A DNA stretch of 64,000 bases from Centropus unirufus. Its lineage: Eukaryota > Chordata > Aves > Cuculiformes > Centropidae. The position numbers and the translations under genes are program-made. Location of the stretch: contig VYZI01000404.1 in NCBI GenBank assembly GCA_013397695.1, forward strand, positions 89,734 to 153,733, in the 5' to 3' direction. Of this stretch, positions 1 through 11,976 are shown one piece after another (within the stretch, counting starts at the first letter, position 1; each line of letters begins with the position of its first letter). Under the pieces are notes generated by a model, which was not told the origin of the DNA, ran no database searches, and worked only from the letters and a program-made list of their open reading frames with translations.

Positions 1-3000
1 AGACAAAAAGCAGTGGAAGTCAACCTAGCTCCATTTGCAGGACAAGATGCATATCTGTAGAAATAGCACTCTCCTTTTTCGTTCTTTTTCTTCTGTAGGC
101 TCAGTAGTTGATTATTAAAAAAGCAGCATTAAACACAGTGAGAGTGCTTCCCTCTAATTGATACTTTGAGAGATCTCTACTTTGTTGTTCATTTTAACTA
201 ATTTTTATCATACCTCTGGGATGATATAACCCACACATCCTTCACCTAAGAAACCTGGTAATTACAGAGCTCACTACAAGTAATTAGCTCTCAAATAAAA
301 AGGGATCTTTATCCAAATTGCTGGGGGAAATGCAATAATAATAAATAAAGATGTTTAGATAAGTAAATATCAACAGGAAATGACCATTCAAAAAACTAAC
401 CAAACAAACAATCAGGTCAATGCTATTCATTACTGGGACACCACACAGATTGCACTTTCATTTTTCAGAGTTTGAACCGAGCTTTTCTTTACCATGGCAA
501 TCAGGTCAATGCAGTATTTGCTGGGAAGTAAGTGTAATAGCATTAAAGTACTTTGACACAGGAAGGCTGCTTTTCTCAGTTTACTTGAAGCATGCAGGCA
601 TGATGTCCTCCACCTCATTAGACAAAGCAATCTAAGGATGGACTGGTTCTGTCTGGATGGTACATACATGCCAGAAATATACCTCATAACTTAATGGAGG
701 AAATCTTTTCTCTGTTTCAAGTACCAGATATAGTGCAGTGGCTGGTATCAGTCTATTAAAAAGTAACCTCCATGAGATAAATAGTTGGACAAAAAAATTA
801 AATGATGGCATAGGGTAGAAAAGGCGACCTAACCGTAAGAGGCTGTGCATTACAACCATCATCATTTTTTCAGCCAAGTAAGTCTGCTAGAGAAAAGAGC
901 ATAGAAAGCACATGAAATGCACAGAACTGTAAAAGTGAAGCAATGTCAGGAACAGCCTACCAGCATGTGGATAAGAGAACAATAAATGCAGGCTCTGTAA
1001 TGGAGGTTAGATGGGTATTAGCTACTAGTAAGCACTAATGGAGTGAACAAGAATGATGTTTAAATCGTCAATATCCAGGTGCTTAGCATTACTTAGAAAT
1101 AAAGCAATTAGGATTCAAAGGGAATAATTATCAGATTTAACAAAGAGCCCATTTAATGTTTGTCACCGTGTCATTACTCCTATTTAATGGTAGAGGAACA
1201 CTAAGGAGTTAAAATGCATTGTGAGCATGGATTAGATAGTACAGTGAAACAAGTCACAACAGTTATAATTAAAAAGTGGGTAATTGCCACAGCTACTGCA
1301 CAATAACATCGAAGACGCTACTGCTTGCCCTTATCCTTTCAACATGAAGAAGCAGACAATTGTGTGCAGAGTCTGCTGAAAATATATTAAATGATAAATA
1401 CTATAGATGAAAAATGCATGAATGATGCAATTAGTGTGAACTGCTGCCCCAGTTTTGTCATCGTTATTTGGGTTTATCAGCTACTCAGGATTTTTCCGAT
1501 TTTTCTATTCTTAACCTCTTCAACCTTTACACATCATGTTGTCTTCAGTCTGCTCACACTGATAATGCCCAGAGAAGCTAAGTTCTAGTCTGTCTCCCGG
1601 ATATTCTTTAGAATTTAGTTAAAATGCACAGAATTCAGTTAAATATCCAGATGAGCTGCGATAGCATAGGTAAATGCACTTGTTTTATTGGAAGTTAAAT
1701 ACGGAACTGAGGGTTTAAAAAACCAAAGGAAGAAAACTTGATGAAAGTAATGCCCCATTTTCAGACATAAGAGATGTAGAATATAAAATTCACTAAACAT
1801 GAAGAAACATTCTAATATTGCTAGGTCTTTTAAGTGACAACCAGAGAGAAAAACTTCTCTTTTTCCTGAAGAAATCAGAGGGCTAAAAATATAAAAATGA
1901 AACTGCTACTGATGGCCCAAAAGCAAATTGAGAACAATTTAGTGCCCTAATAATAAGGAAAGTAATTGCTGCTGAATCAAATTTCTCTCTTGATAAGATT
2001 TCAAAAACCACTAAGTACATATTACCCAGTGATGTGTGCATTCTTGGAAAAAGCCGCTGTGAATTTTCAAGACAGCCCAGGCTTAAGTGATGTGCAAAGA
2101 ACCTATGTTAATGATGATGCCATTAAAAGGTTCATAGAACCAGTATTAATAGCTAGAAGCAAGATGAAGCACGAGTTGTCTACAAGGGATAATATGTGAA
2201 ACACAAAGCTAAGAAGAAAAGAGAATGTGAATTTTAAGAAGAGATGAAAACAGCAAATGAACTCTTCTATCTACAGTCACCTAGAAAATACAAAGGCGCT
2301 TGAAGAACAAGAAATTGGGAATAAAATTCTGTATGAGTTTGAATTCAATCAAGTAACTCCATATTAGGAATAATGCAGAGCAAACACAGCAGTAATTTTG
2401 AGTCCTTGTTCAGTATTCAATGCACACAAGATGGTATAATTATATTACCCAGATAAACATATCCCACAGGTGAGGGGATTCCTCAACATATCATCCTAGA
2501 ACCACGCAGTAATTATGACATTAAAAACTACTTGGTTTTAAACAAGTTTTTAATAAGTTTTTAAACAAATTTTAAACAATTTAAAGTTAATGGATCCCTA
2601 AATTCTGAAATTAAGCTACACTATTTTGAAAAATGTAATAATCTTTGCAAATAAAAGTCCAGTTTGAGCACTATATAAAGAAGACAAAATGAACTGTTGT
2701 TTGAATATTTCCATCTTTTCCGATTTAGCATTATTTTCAGGTGTTTCATTTCAATTTTTTCATAAAAGCAAATATCACATTTAAAAATGAATAGTATTTT
2801 GCAAAGTTTAGTTGGATTTTGTATCTTTTTGGAAACCCATAAATGATATGGGATGCAAGAACAGGAAAGTGAAATCCCTCATAAACTTGTATTAACTGTC
2901 ATTATCCATCAGGCTAATTTCTCTGCTTATCGTGAGTAAAAAGAAACACAGAAGATAATTTTGGATAGTTCACTAGTTCCCTGTCTTAGCAAACAGCAAA

Positions 3001-5637
3001 CATATTCTATAAAAGTGAGTATCTTACTAACGTTGACATTGTCCTTTAAAACATGTAGAACAGAATGGATGGGCTTTGCCCTGGGAAGTACAATCGCCAG
3101 CCCTGTAAGCACTGGTGAAAACAAGTAAGTATTTGAACATAAAGTTCACTGTGAAAATTCTTCAGAATTGCATTTTCAGAATTGGGTCCAGAAAAGAAGA
3201 AACGCTTGCAGTGGAATTCACAAGATGTAGACAAAACATAGGACAGTGAGTCATCAGGGAATTAGCGTCTGAAAACCTTGAAAAGAATGATGTGGAACAA
3301 TTGTCCTGCTGGCTGAGCATATACACATGGCTAGAACTGTAGCCAAAGAAAAGCTTGATGGGAAACCATCTTCCACAAAAGATAGTTATTAACAATTCTA
3401 TGCATCAAATATGAAAGTGAACTATCAGTGAAAGCAGGGTAGAGAAGAAAACAGAAATAGGTCAATTAGGTGCAGAAAATACTAGAGTTGAGCATGTATT
3501 GAAGAATGCCCGAGTATATTACTTTGTTTTATAATGAATGATTAAAATAGTCTTTTTTTTCTAGTCAGTATGACTGCTTCTTTATGTATCATTAGGGAAT
3601 GGAGATTTATGCATGCAAGTATTTGCCAAGCAACAAAAGGAGGATATAAGGTCTATTTAGTTTATGGCAGAAAAAAAGTTAATACCGAGATTCTACTAGC
3701 TAGTTTACACAGCGGGCTTTGCCCACAGTGGGCTAATTAACCTTAAAAAGATGCAAGATGAAAGGGTGTAAAAATCCATCTCATTGGCAGTGCACTGTGT
3801 ATGCTATGGTACTAATGATTTAAATTTATCTCAAAGAAGAGATGTGAAAATTAGAAAATCTGAAAATTTAATTGTTATGGACCAGTTGTTCTGTAATAAT
3901 ACCTTTTGTGTTACTAGCTGGACAAATTACAGAGTCTGAGGCTCCATTGATACTATCAAGTTAAGTGGTATCAAGGAACATTTTCCAAAAACTGAAACCA
4001 AACCAACTATAAAGTTAAACAGTAGGAGTGGTCACTGATGCTGTTTTGGACTGGGCCAACTAGCTCTATCCTAAACAACAGCTGAACATAGCTGAGAGCC
4101 TATCATGGGTCCACAACCATTCTTCAGACTCACTTTACATAGGGACTTCCTGGTTTTGAGAGTAAAAAAATGTAATAATATCTTCCTAAGCAAATTTCAT
4201 TCAGTAGTATATACAAAGCCTGAGATTCCTGGAGCCTATTTTACCTGAAGGTCAGCCTAACCAAAGCTATTTAGGGAAGTCATATGGAGAACTATATCTA
4301 TAATTTTAATAAACAACAACCAGCCATTTTTGTTCTTGGAGACTGCAAGCCATTAAGAAGGAAATACAGCAAATTTATATTTCCTTTACATGCACTCTCC
4401 ATGCCAATAACTGTTTGACAAAAGCCAGAGGGCACCCAGCCAGAGACTCCATTGTAGAAAGCCATTCTCATCCAACGAAGAGAAAAACAAGATGCTATGA
4501 CCTCCACTTAGTGAAACAATAACATGATCACCATCGATCAAAGCTGGGTAGCAGGCAAGACATTGCTACAGTCTTAGTATGTCTAACAACAAAAGTGATT
4601 AAGCCTCTATCTTGCTTGCCAAGGTGAGTTGCTTTCTAAATCCAAATTTAGAATAAAATGAGGTGAGGTGTCTTAACCAGCTCCCTAACTCTGCTACTCA
4701 CACATTTGATATGAATGTGCAAAGTTAGAAGATGAATGGGAGAGCTTCGTTCTGCAAGGCTGCACTCACAATGAACTCTGACTGCAAAATCGGAGCCTAG
4801 GACAATAAAACAAATCAGGTTCATTCTGTGAGGACTAAACAAATAATTCTGCAGAAATCTTGATTCTTTGGCAAAACATTGCAAGAAGAAGTGCTTTCCA
4901 GTGTGGGAAAAAACTGAAGCAAACCAGAGTCAAATCCAACAGTAAAACAGTTAATGTTCAGTTAAAAGTCCAAGCTCAAATGAAGTGATACATCTGCAAT
5001 GACTTTACAAACTAGGAGTAGGAGATATTCAGCAGCTCTTGGAATTGGGATCACAATGAAATTTCCATTACAAATCATGTTCAACAAAACACTTCTTACC
5101 TTAGCAGGTAATTATTCAGAAATATAAGAAAGGATCTTGGGCAGCATTTTATTTTGAATATTTCTTCTGAATTAAGCAACAGTTGAACTGGTCTAAGGGG
5201 TAGACCACATCCCTGATGAACTAATAATGTGGGAATTACTATGTTGTGCTTCATCAAATCTTTAAATCTTTGCATACAAAAGACTTACATACAAAATCCT
5301 AACCCACATTTTGCCTAAAGCAGTATAATTAAAGAAAAAAAAGTATAACAATGCTATTGCTATATTGCTTTTATTAAAGAATCCAAATATGGAGTAAAAA
5401 ACATTTCTGTCAATTAGATTTCAATCTGGTGGGTTTTGGGAGGGAAACCAGAGGTATTGTCCAGGCTACCGCAACAATAGGGAATTGCATTGTGTACACC
5501 TCATAGCAGCATTTTCAGCTACACCATTCTCACAAGAATGATAAGAATGCATATATGCTGTGGTTTAGAAGGGGATGGTGGCTATGTAAGATGATCAAAT
5601 CAATAAAAAGAGAAAAATCATCCCCTTATAGACTTAC
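1..5637 (-). other. Last ZFHX4 intron (partial), no coding signal
   Basis: Starts with the GTAAGT donor at 5637-5632 on the minus strand and runs off the left edge. Short open frames here are scattered on both strands and none resembles the expected Pro/Gln-rich ZFHX4 C-terminal exon. That exon must lie beyond position 1, so the intron exceeds 5.6 kb. Reading on from the exon adds SKSIRG and a TGA stop at 5618-5620. Confidence 0.85.
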
Positions 5638-8600
5638 TGTTTGAACTTTGTGGAAATCCAGGTAAGGAGGATGGACCATTCATTCCAGGCAGAAGAACAG
5701 GAGGAAGGCCAGGGAGTCCTGGATAAGCTGCTGGCAAACTGATACCATGAATAGAACTGCTGTCCATCATGCCTGGCTGCTGTACTGTTAATCCTAGCAC
5801 ATCAGTAGCCTTCTTTATGCGATCCAATTCTTGCTGTGCCATCAGCTGTCTAACTGTTGTAGGAGCTAAATAGTCTTTCTCCCGATCTAGCTGACTTCCC
5901 ACAGTTTCTCTCACTTTCGTAATATGTTGTTTGGAAAAGATATGATCTCTTATGGACAAACGTGCAGAATATTTCACACCACACAGAGAACACTCTGGCT
6001 TTGTCCCATCAGGTCCAGTCTGATTTATCATGAAAGGTTTCCCTATGTTAATTTTGAATTTCTTTTCTTTAGCCCGGGCATTCTGAAACCAGACCTGGAC
6101 CACACGTTTGGGCAGGCCAATCTCATTCCCTAACATTTCACATTCCTGCATTGTTGGGGTCCGGTAGTCACTAAAGCAAGCCTTGAGAACTTTAAGCTGA
6201 AGGTTACTCATTTGTGTTCGGAAACGTTTGTGGCCTGGCCGATCACTGTTTTTGGATTTAAAGGGATTACTAGCTCCAAATGGATTAGGTGAACTTGGAT
6301 CGGCTATGCTTGAAGTTTCACTGCGGTCAGCATTATCATCGGGGTCATCAGTAATGTAGTAACTTTGGTCATGATCACCATCTTTTTCACTGAAATGCAT
6401 TGAGGGGCTTGTTAGCGAAAAGAGAAATTTATCATCGGTATTCTCATTTGTAGGTGTAGTTGCAGCTTTTGGTAACGTGTCATTCACAAGCGGTTTTGGT
6501 TCTTTGGGAGGTGATGCAGGTTTTGCATCTCCTGAACTGCCAGTCGTGCTTTCCATTTCATTGTTTCCCTCATCCCCTGTTGTGGCATCACTAATTGCTG
6601 TATTAATTGATGAAGTCTCATCAAAGTCAGTCTTGTTTTGATCATATCCAGAGTCAGTAGGAGGAGCATTCAAATTTTCTATATCCTCACTAGACTCTGC
6701 TTTAAAAGAAGAAGGACTTAAGAGGTTCTTCGGTGACATTTCTGTAGTTTTACTTACAGGGGTTGATACAGTGGAGGCTAATTCATTTTCACTTGATAAC
6801 TCAGTTTTTGCTAATGACAGTGATGGGTAATCAAAAAAAATGTACTTTTGTGGACTTTCCCCTCCATCTTCTGTTGATATCAAAGGACTTGGAGGCAAAC
6901 TATAACCGGCCTGTTTCCCTTCATTCCAATGTCGAGAGCGAATGTGACTTTCTAAAGCTGATTTTGCTTTAAACAGAGCTCGACAAAAAGGACACCTTTT
7001 ATGGGACTGGGCTGGACCAACTGCACGGAATTGTCCCTTTCTTTCTCGGGCTCTTGTGTTCTGAAACCAGACTTGTACGACTCTCTTTTTCAGCCCCACT
7101 TCACGTGCAATGTGATCTAGCATCTTTCTGGTGGGGTTGGAATCTAGTAGGTACTTTTCATAGAGTATTTCCAGCTGCTCTGGAGTAATTGTAGTTCTTA
7201 AACGCTTATCACGATGTTGATCTTCTCCACTGTTTCCTCCCTCTTTCTCACTACAGTTATTGTCATCTTTATCATCTAATTTTCGTTTCAGGGAACTAGA
7301 AACTGTAGCAGGATGTGATGTGCCAGTTTGTGGTGGCATTTGAGCAAGAGAACTATTCAGTAACTGTCCAGTCATCAAAGGATTATTTGGGTCAAATATC
7401 ATATAGGGCATATCCATTGGTCTTTCTAAAAACTGTGAGTGAAGAAACTGGTTTTGGGCTGCTAGGAAATGCATGTGCTGGTGCTCTTGCCAAAGTTCCA
7501 GGGTTGGAAAGGCAACTGTACATTGATCACATTGGTACTGTAATAACTGAGGAGGTAGGCTGTTCTGTAGAGAAGTCATTGAAATTGGTAAAGGACTGGA
7601 AGGAACAGGTGCGGTTTGTGATGTGGAAGGAGGTCTTCCTACTATCTGGGATTGTTTTTGTTGCTGTGGTTGAGAAGCTGAGGGCTGAGGGTCAGAAGTT
7701 ACTGGAGTAGACTGTACTGGTTTGGTGCTTTGGCAAGTTGTATCAGTTTGCTTAGAGATGGTTTCGTTTTGTTTTGTTTTTTCTGTGGTCTCTGGTTTAG
7801 GAGAAGCCTTCTCAGGTTCTGGCTTGGGTGATGGAATCAAAGGAGTACTAGAGCCAGAGCCAGAGCTTGCTGCTGTGACTGGTAGGCTTTTTGATGTATC
7901 ATTTTGCCCAGCAACTGTGCAGTTCTTATACACTGTTTGATCAGAAGCGTCCATAGAATCTTCGGTTTGGCTTTCATCTTGAGCATCATCATCTTCGTCT
8001 TTATAACACTGCTTTTTCTGGTGTGTAATCAAATCAAAGATCCGGGGAAAAACCACACTGCACTTTTTGCACTGATATTGCATGTTGCTAGTTCGAATGT
8101 AACGCTCATTTGTCAGTTCCCTTTTCTCATTGTCTTTAGTTTCAGCTTGATTTTCATAACTTTTGCGAGCTTTTTGTCGAGCATTTTGGAACCATACGAC
8201 AATAACTCGAGTAGGTAGGTTAAGCACAGTTGAAAGCTGTTCAATTTCATCATCCTTTGGATAAGCATTTGTGTCAAAGAAGTCTTGGAGTACACGAAGC
8301 TGGTAGTCAGTAAAACGCGTTCTAGATGATCTCTTGCTGAAAGATGCATCAGACTTGTAAGGTTCTACAGTTGAAGGTTGAGGATCTATTCTGATATCTT
8401 CTAACACTGTTATGGGAGGGTTGCTGAAGTTATATGGAGAATCTTTGTTTCTTTGTCGTTCCTTAAATAGCGTATTACGAAACCAGTGCTTGATAACTTT
8501 CTGTGAAAGACCAGATTTCTCAGCCATTTCTTGGATCTGCTCTTCACTTGGGGAGTTATTAATATCAAAATAAGCCCGCAAGATTTTTAACTGGTCATCA

Positions 8601-11022
8601 GTGATTCTTGTACGTGGACGCTTGAACTGAGAGTGCCGAAGGAAATTGGGATCTAATCCCAGCTGCTGCTGACAAAGCTGGGTAAGATCTGCAGATAATG
8701 TATCCATTGCTGGCAATTGGAGAGCAAGCTGAGGAGGCAATGCAGGATGCTGCACTGGTTGCATCATAATTGGAGGAAAAAGTGGGAGATCAAGTGAAAC
8801 GGGAAGCTGGACTTGAGGTGGGGCTGATGGTGGTGGTGGTGGAGGAGGAGGTGGTGGTGGAGGAGGAGGTGGTGGTGGTGGTGTGGGTGGTGGAGCTTGC
8901 AAAGGAGTGGGCGTTGTGTTTTGAAGTTTTCCAGCCCCAGCTGAAGAAGGCTGGGAAGGAGTTGGAGGAGGAGGAGGTGGTGGTGGAGGAGGGGGTGGTG
9001 GTGGAGGTGGTGGTGTTTCTGGAGAAGATGGAGAAATTGGATAAAGCTTGTCATATGCCTCCCTGTATTGTCGGGCAAACTTTTCTAATGCTCCATATGG
9101 AAAAAACTGTCCATGCACATGCTCTTGATGACTCTTCAGAATAAGAATGTTAGAAAAAAGCTTACTGCAGGTTCCACATTCCAGTTTGTCTGTGTTTTCA
9201 CCTTCACTAGTCTTGCTTTTTTTCTGCACTTTCTGTCTGTTCTCATTGTATTGGATAACTAACTCAAATCCAAAGTTCTCCAGCAAAGCCTTGGCTGCAT
9301 TCCCCCTTGCTCCAGAAGCTATTCTGGGTGGTGGAATGGTTGGTTCTGAGGATTTTGGCTTCTTCATGTCTTTATTTTCTTTTAGTCCTTCATTCTCCAT
9401 ATTAAATTCTTGCTTTGGCTTCTCTTGTTTCTCAGAAATGTCGTCTGATTCCTTATATGACGGCATATCCTTTATCAGCTGGCAATCTGTGTTTACTAAG
9501 GTATTTTGCTCTGCTTTCATCAGCTTGCTACCTTGCTGTTGCTGTTTTTGGGACTGAAGTTGGGGTTGGGTAGACTGATACTGTTGTGCTTGTTGCTGCA
9601 GTATCTGTAGCTGAGTTTGGCCAACATGGTGCTGAGTTTGTATCTGCTGCTTCAAATCTTCTAGCAGTGATCCTGTCATACCAGCCATTCCAGGCATACC
9701 AAAGGTAGCAGAACCAGGCAAACCCAGATCTGGGCTTAAGCTAAATTCTGTCCCAGGTATATAAAATGGGAAAAGGAACTGAGGCTGTTGAAATTGCAGC
9801 AGTGCTTCTGGTGTCATTGGAAAGTGAGGCAAAAAAGCTGGGTTTAGGAACTGGGGTTGAAAGAATGCAGCTTGCTGTTGCAGTTCATGCTGTAGTTGCA
9901 TTTGAAGTTGTGCTGGTGACTGGGGTGGGTGATGTGTAGGCTGAGCAGAAATCAGTTCAGAAGCTTGCTTTTTATTTAATTCTTTGGCATCTAAATGTGT
10001 TTCTTTGCTGTTAACTGCTGGTAAGCTCATAGATTCTAGCATTCCTTGGCTAGGGCTATTAACATTCCCTGCTACACTATTTCCGCTACTTATATTACCA
10101 CTTGGTTCTAATTTTGCAGCCCTTGCCTTTGTTTGATGAAGCACAGATCTCATGTGGATTTCCAATGTAGAACTTTGGCTATACGCAACATTACAAATGC
10201 TGCATTTGTAGGGTTTGTTGTCAGTACTGCTGTTGGTTTCTTGAGGGACAGGACTTGATGCTTCCTGCAAAACCTTTTTCAGCTTATGTAGATGGGACAC
10301 TGAGTTATAGTGGACCAAGAGAATGTTCTTTTGGGTGAAAGACTCTTTACACACTGTACACTTATATGGGCGAGATGGATCTAGAAATTTTTCCATAGTA
10401 AAATTTGGCCCTTTTCTAAAAGGTAAGGTCCGCTTTGGTTCTGAGCCCATATCATCTGGAATAGAGCTACTATCACTTCCAACAGGACTTGCTTTGCCTT
10501 CCTGGTCCATGTCATAATCTCTTTCTATTTCCTGTTCTAGTGCATGATCGTCTTGTGCCATACTTTCACTTTCTGCCCAGAGTTCACCATTGACAGGTAA
10601 AGATGCACACAGCTGCTGAAGTTCAGCTTCATTAAGTTCAGGGTGGCCTGCTTCCAAGTGTTTTTTTAAAGCCTGGAATGTTCGGAAGCTACGTTGGCAA
10701 AGGCTACACATGGTAGCTGCCCGAATAGCATGATATTGGGAATGTATCTGAAGCTTCTGCATAGTCTTAAAAGCCAAGCTGCAATGGTTGCAACGGTACT
10801 TATAGACGTGGCGGTCAGAAACAGAGAGCTGTTGCTTCTTCTGCTGTTCATTTAGCTGATCTGTCATTGAGTCAGTGGCCTTTGTGTCTTTACTGACGCT
10901 TTTATTCCAATCTGGCATTTCAGTAGATTCTTTAGGTGGCTTCTGTTCCTCAGTCTTAATTTCCATTCCAGTTTTTGATTCATCAATCCCAGAGGTACCC
11001 TTCTCATCCACAGGATTTTCAC
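5638..11022 (-). CDS. ZFHX4: ZFHX4 penultimate giant exon: nine zinc fingers and four homeodomains
   Basis: This 5,385-bp exon begins after the acceptor TTTAACTAG (first exon base 11022) with two bases completing a Gly codon (G|GT). It ends at 5638 before a GTAAGT donor, leaving one base for the next exon. The frame is open throughout. An open frame reported from 11011 merely starts at an internal GTG and is not a translation start. In protein order it encodes zinc fingers at 10730-10792, 10643-10708, 10292-10360, 10136-10204 and 9113-9178; a Q-rich region near 9530-9880; two polyproline tracts; homeodomains 1 and 2; zinc fingers at 8006-8071 (ending in Cys instead of His) and 7469-7531; homeodomain 3; a finger at 6929-6994; homeodomain 4; and a finger at 5924-5992. 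Acidic Ser/Thr-rich linkers separate the domains. Known family role: sequence-specific transcriptional regulation in the nucleus. Fusion of all these domains in one exon is typical of ZFHX3/4. No frameshift or internal stop is seen. Confidence 0.97.
6050..6229 (-). other. ZFHX4: Homeodomain 4 of ZFHX4
   Basis: Begins KRFRTQMSNLQ. Helix 3 reads RVVQVWFQNARAKEKK with the canonical Trp-Phe-Gln-Asn. The segment just upstream (ADPSSPNPFG, NPFKSK) is low-complexity. A C2H2 finger at 5924-5992 follows closely. This is the last homeodomain before the C-terminal exon, which is outside the window. Confidence 0.93.
7028..7207 (-). other. ZFHX4: Homeodomain 3 of ZFHX4
   Basis: Begins KRLRTTITPEQ. Helix 3 contains RVVQVWFQNTRARERK with Gln50 and Asn51. 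It is preceded by a basic/acidic stretch (DDKDDNNCSEKEGG) and followed within about 12 residues by the zinc finger at 6929-6994. Confidence 0.93.
8156..8335 (-). other. ZFHX4: Homeodomain 2 of ZFHX4
   Basis: Begins KRSSRTRFTDYQ. Helix 3 contains VIVVWFQNARQKARK, giving the standard Trp48-Phe49-Gln50-Asn51 and Arg53. It is an intact 60-residue homeodomain with no insertion. It is followed by an acidic segment and the Cys-ending zinc finger at 8006-8071. Confidence 0.93.
8444..8623 (-). other. ZFHX4: Homeodomain 1 of ZFHX4
   Basis: Sixty codons beginning KRPRTRITDDQ and ending near FKERQRN. Helix 3 reads KVIKHWFRN, so the invariant Trp48, Phe49 and Asn51 are present. Position 50, the specificity residue, is Arg and not the usual Gln. 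Homeodomain 2 follows after about 36 residues, so the pair may act as a bipartite DNA-binding unit (inference). Confidence 0.93.
8828..8881 (-). repeat. ZFHX4: Polyproline tract 2 in ZFHX4 (18 Pro codons)
   Basis: Eighteen proline codons between PPPT and SAPPQ, again as mixed GGT/GGA triplets on the plus strand. It lies about 80 bp from tract 1 and just upstream in protein order of homeodomain 1. Such G/C-skewed runs are prone to length change and to sequencing or assembly error, so the exact count is provisional. Confidence 0.88.
8963..9013 (-). repeat. ZFHX4: Polyproline tract 1 in ZFHX4 (17 Pro codons)
   Basis: Seventeen consecutive proline codons between ETP and TPSQP, seen on the plus strand as mixed GGA/GGT/GGG triplets. 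Mixed synonymous codons argue against a recent pure-triplet expansion. Polyproline runs at this place are a known feature of ZFHX4 and may bind WW or SH3 partners or act in activation (inference). Confidence 0.9.
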
Positions 11023-11858
11023 CTAGTTAAAGAAAGTTAAGTGACTTTTACACAAGTAGAAGGGAATAGCACATAATATGAATGTGGTTCTTTATTTTTA
11101 ATCAGAAATCAAAATAGAGATACCTGGTATGCCTTGTCTTGGCTTAGCAAAGTACAGTGACCCATCCTTGCCCAAAGAATAAAGCAGACAGGAACAATAT
11201 GAGGTTAAAAAAAATAATAATATCCAAACCTGATGATCAGAACAGCAATGGTGATTGGTCGAGGAATGGCACAGGGCTTCTCTTTGTCAAAAGGCACATG
11301 TTTATTGGTACAATGGGAGCACCAAACAAGAAAAGGGAACAAAACAGTACGAAAGAAGGAGGGGTTAGAAGTGGAATCAATAGGTAGGACAGAAAATTAG
11401 AATGGAGGATAAAAGTCATTTGAAGAGAGGGGAAAGTGGGGGGGCATGCTGTAAGAGGTATCAAAACAGCTTCCCAGCACAGAAGTGTCCAGGATAAGAA
11501 ACCTGCTATTGCAAAGTCAAGTAGGGTTATTTGCATTTGCCTAATATTCCCCATTGATGTTAGTGAAAGCACCAGTCTCTCTCAGGACTGGGTCCTATTT
11601 ACTGGTTAAACAAGGATGGTCTTACCTTCAAAGTGAGTAGGCCACTACCATAAGCAACATACACGTGGCATACATGTGCATCCTAGTAGCTCTGCATGAG
11701 TACAATCAGGCAAATTCAAACCCCTTGTTAGTTTTCTTTTTATCTCTGCGGTTATTTGGAAACCAAAAAAGCATTCACTTTGCTATGGAGCAAGTGGTTT
11801 CTAAATTTGTAAATTGCCCATAATTAGCTTTTACATGTCTGGACTTTTTCTTGCATAC
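11023..11858 (-). other. ZFHX4 intron, 836 bp
   Basis: Bounded by donor GTATGC (11858) and acceptor CTAG (ending 11023). Short open frames occur on both strands at 11157-11572, but they have no recognisable domain and are taken as chance. Nothing else stands out. Confidence 0.85.
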
Positions 11859-11976
11859 CTGGATATTTCCCAGATCCCTCAGCTGTAACGGTTGCAGGTG
11901 TGTCACGTTCAGATTTCTCTGAAGCAGCTGCTGGCAACAGCATACTATTGGGCATCATGACATCTGGTACAGGAAC
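11859..11976 (-). CDS. ZFHX4: ZFHX4 internal exon, 118 bp
   Basis: The open frame starts VPVPDVMMPNSML and ends ...GSGKYP plus one base. That base joins the GT of the next exon to make Gly. The acceptor is TTTCAAAG (weak pyrimidine tract) and the donor is CCAG|GTATGC. Length 118 = 39 codons + 1, matching phase 0 in and phase 1 out. The upstream exon ends ...LLMT, so the join reads LLMT-VPVPD, as I recall for mammalian ZFHX4. It encodes a low-complexity Ala/Ser/Glu linker without a zinc finger. The ends rest on splice consensus, phase and homology, with no transcript evidence. Confidence 0.92.

Noticed and set aside
1..5637. Search for the ZFHX4 C-terminal exon
   Set aside because: No Pro/Gln-rich frame or zinc finger of the expected kind; the exon is presumably off the left edge.
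7315..7710. 131-codon plus-strand open frame opposite the ZFHX4 giant exon
   Set aside because: Antisense shadow of a constrained coding exon; no domain, and the minus-strand frame is clearly the real one. The same applies to 9147-9557, 8770-9144 and 7904-8218.
11009..11011. Apparent start codon of the long minus-strand frame
   Set aside because: It is an internal GTG (Val) just inside an exon. The frame continues upstream to an AG acceptor and joins earlier exons in phase.
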